Below, piece by piece: positions 4,947 to 5,807 of a stretch of 5,807 nt of DNA. The stretch's first letter is position 1. Every line of letters starts with the position of its first letter. The DNA is from Nitrospirota bacterium (GTDB lineage: Bacteria > Nitrospirota > Thermodesulfovibrionia > Thermodesulfovibrionales > Magnetobacteriaceae): the NCBI GenBank assembly GCA_015233265.1, contig JADFXZ010000141.1:1-5807 (forward strand), read 5' to 3'. The translations under genes and the position numbers were made by a program. The notes under the pieces are model-generated. The model had not been told where the DNA came from, searched no databases, and saw only the letters and a program-made list of their open reading frames with translations.

Positions 4947-5807
4947 TCACCTCATCACCCCAAGTTCTTTCAACTTCTCGATAACCGCGACTCGTTTGTC
5001 TGCTGATAACAGCACTAAGCTCTGCAGCTTTTTTCCAAGCAGTGGCAGGTATTCCTCTTTCTCTTTCGGTGTCCCAAGCTCGTATACCTTCAAGGCCTCC
5101 TCGATAGGCAATCGCTGAAACGCCGCCCTGTACGGTGATATGCCGCGGGACATCTCGATGTTCTTTACTTCCCTCGAGGAAAACTTACTTAGATTCTCTT
5201 TCAAGAGCTGCTGTCCTTCAACGGGGTCTTTTTTCATAAGCCGCTCTATCTGCAGTTTCAGGTCTACCCGATTCTGCTCATTCGTGTTGCGTCCACCGGC
5301 CGGGGCCTTCCCCGCTCGTTCCTCATCCATTGCCGTTTGTGCCGCGGTCTTGCTTATCGCCGCCGGTGCCGGTGTAATCCCAACCATCGGAAACAATACC
5401 TTCACATCTAAATGCCCGAAGTTTTGTTTCCAATTTTGCCTGATCCCTCTGCTTGCAAACGGCTCAAACGCCAGGGCTGTGTGCTTAGCAATGTCTATCG
5501 CCTGCCGTGTAAGAGGGTCGCCCTCGTTATACACCTTATGGCCGTAGAAATCCTTGTTATTGAGCATGTCTGATACTAACGACATCAGCGGGTGTACCTT
5601 GTTCGTTATCGTCGTAAACGGGTGCTTGCCATATGATACTATGTCTTTCATGTATGTGGGATAGCTGATTCGTTCTGGATTGCCGTATTCGTCGAGATTG
5701 CCCGTCTTGGGATAGTATAAATCCGTGATGCCCTCCGGCCCCTTGCCGCTCAAAAGAAACTGCGTAACCGCCCCCATGATTCCCGTCACTACTACCAGCG
5801 ACGCCGT
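4947..5807 (-). CDS. C-terminal part of a large phage/mobile-element-like protein (LPD38-like)
   Basis: The frame has no stop up to the right edge, so the gene starts outside the window; 286 codons are visible. A GTG at 5789 is only an internal codon, since the frame continues upstream through TASLVV into a hydrophobic stretch (TASLVVVTGIMGAVTQFLLS), probably a membrane or buried helix. Next come GKGPEGITDLYYPKTG and DEYGNPERISYPTYMKD, a His/Pro-rich KHPFTTITNKVHPLMSL segment, a DFYGHKVYNEGDP motif and a second hydrophobic patch (VLFPMVGITPAP). The last 130 residues are charged and helical, with AFQRLPIEEALKVYELGTPKEKEEYLPLL. From memory, this pattern (GKGPET-like, YPKTG, GNPER, YMKD, KHP, NKDFYG) occurs near the end of very large polyvalent proteins of phages and conjugative elements (LPD38 region). 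Its function there is unknown. It converges on the AT-rich gene with a 27-nt gap. Naming it rests on pattern memory only. Confidence 0.5.
   Translation of the reverse strand, partial: TASLVVVTGIMGAVTQFLLSGKGPEGITDLYYPKTGNLDEYGNPERISYPTYMKDIVSYGKHPFTTITNKVHPLMSLVSDMLNNKDFYGHKVYNEGDPLTRQAIDIAKHTALAFEPFASRGIRQNWKQNFGHLDVKVLFPMVGITPAPAAISKTAAQTAMDEERAGKAPAGGRNTNEQNRVDLKLQIERLMKKDPVEGQQLLKENLSKFSSREVKNIEMSRGISPYRAAFQRLPIEEALKVYELGTPKEKEEYLPLLGKKLQSLVLLSADKRVAVIEKLKELGVMR

Noticed and set aside
5140..5547. Plus-strand 135-codon ORF, Cys/Ser/Phe-rich.
   Set aside because: It is antisense to the phage-like coding frame; its Cys/Ser/Phe richness follows from the complement of Lys/Glu/Ala codons.

Overview
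The window carries bacterial DNA with three sections. No rRNA or species marker is present. A membrane-anchored multiheme cytochrome, a periplasmic or secreted glycoside hydrolase and apparently leaderless promoters suggest an anaerobic or microaerobic Gram-negative lineage such as Nitrospirota or a deltaproteobacterial group. That placement is inference.

Left section (1-3571, all minus strand, transcribed right to left): a compact four-gene cluster. Its order is a membrane-anchored multiheme c-type cytochrome (eight CXXCH, one CX4CH and one possible CX9CH motif), a 24-codon small ORF with a strong Shine-Dalgarno (SD) sequence, a signal-peptide-bearing clan GH-A glycoside hydrolase, and the N-terminal 50 codons of an unrecognised protein running off the left edge. 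The gaps are 2 nt, 23 nt and a 20-nt overlap, so co-transcription is likely. The cytochrome reading frame stays open upstream to 3760, but that extension translates a tRNA 3' end. The ATG at 3571, just before a membrane anchor and just after a promoter-like sequence, is the better start.

Middle section (3572-4122): a gene-free stretch of about 550 bp with several signals. They are the 3' end of a tRNA (T-arm, acceptor strand, CCA) with no matching 5' half, a strong but apparently orphan minus-strand SD sequence, and a tandem array on the plus strand. In the array, an extended -10 box (TGATATAAT) occurs three times at an exact 111-bp period. The first two copies are each followed by an 8-bp-stem, 7-nt-loop GC hairpin. 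The third lies 6 bp before an ATG.

Right section (4123-5807): an AT-rich unrecognised gene on the plus strand that appears to be split from its ATG by a 1-nt frameshift, and, convergent to it, the C-terminal part of a large protein resembling phage or mobile-element polyvalent proteins. With the tRNA 3' remnant on the left-hand side in the orientation expected for an att site, this section may be the edge of an integrated element. The cytochrome/hydrolase operon would then be the host flank. This is a hypothesis; the other boundary is outside the window.
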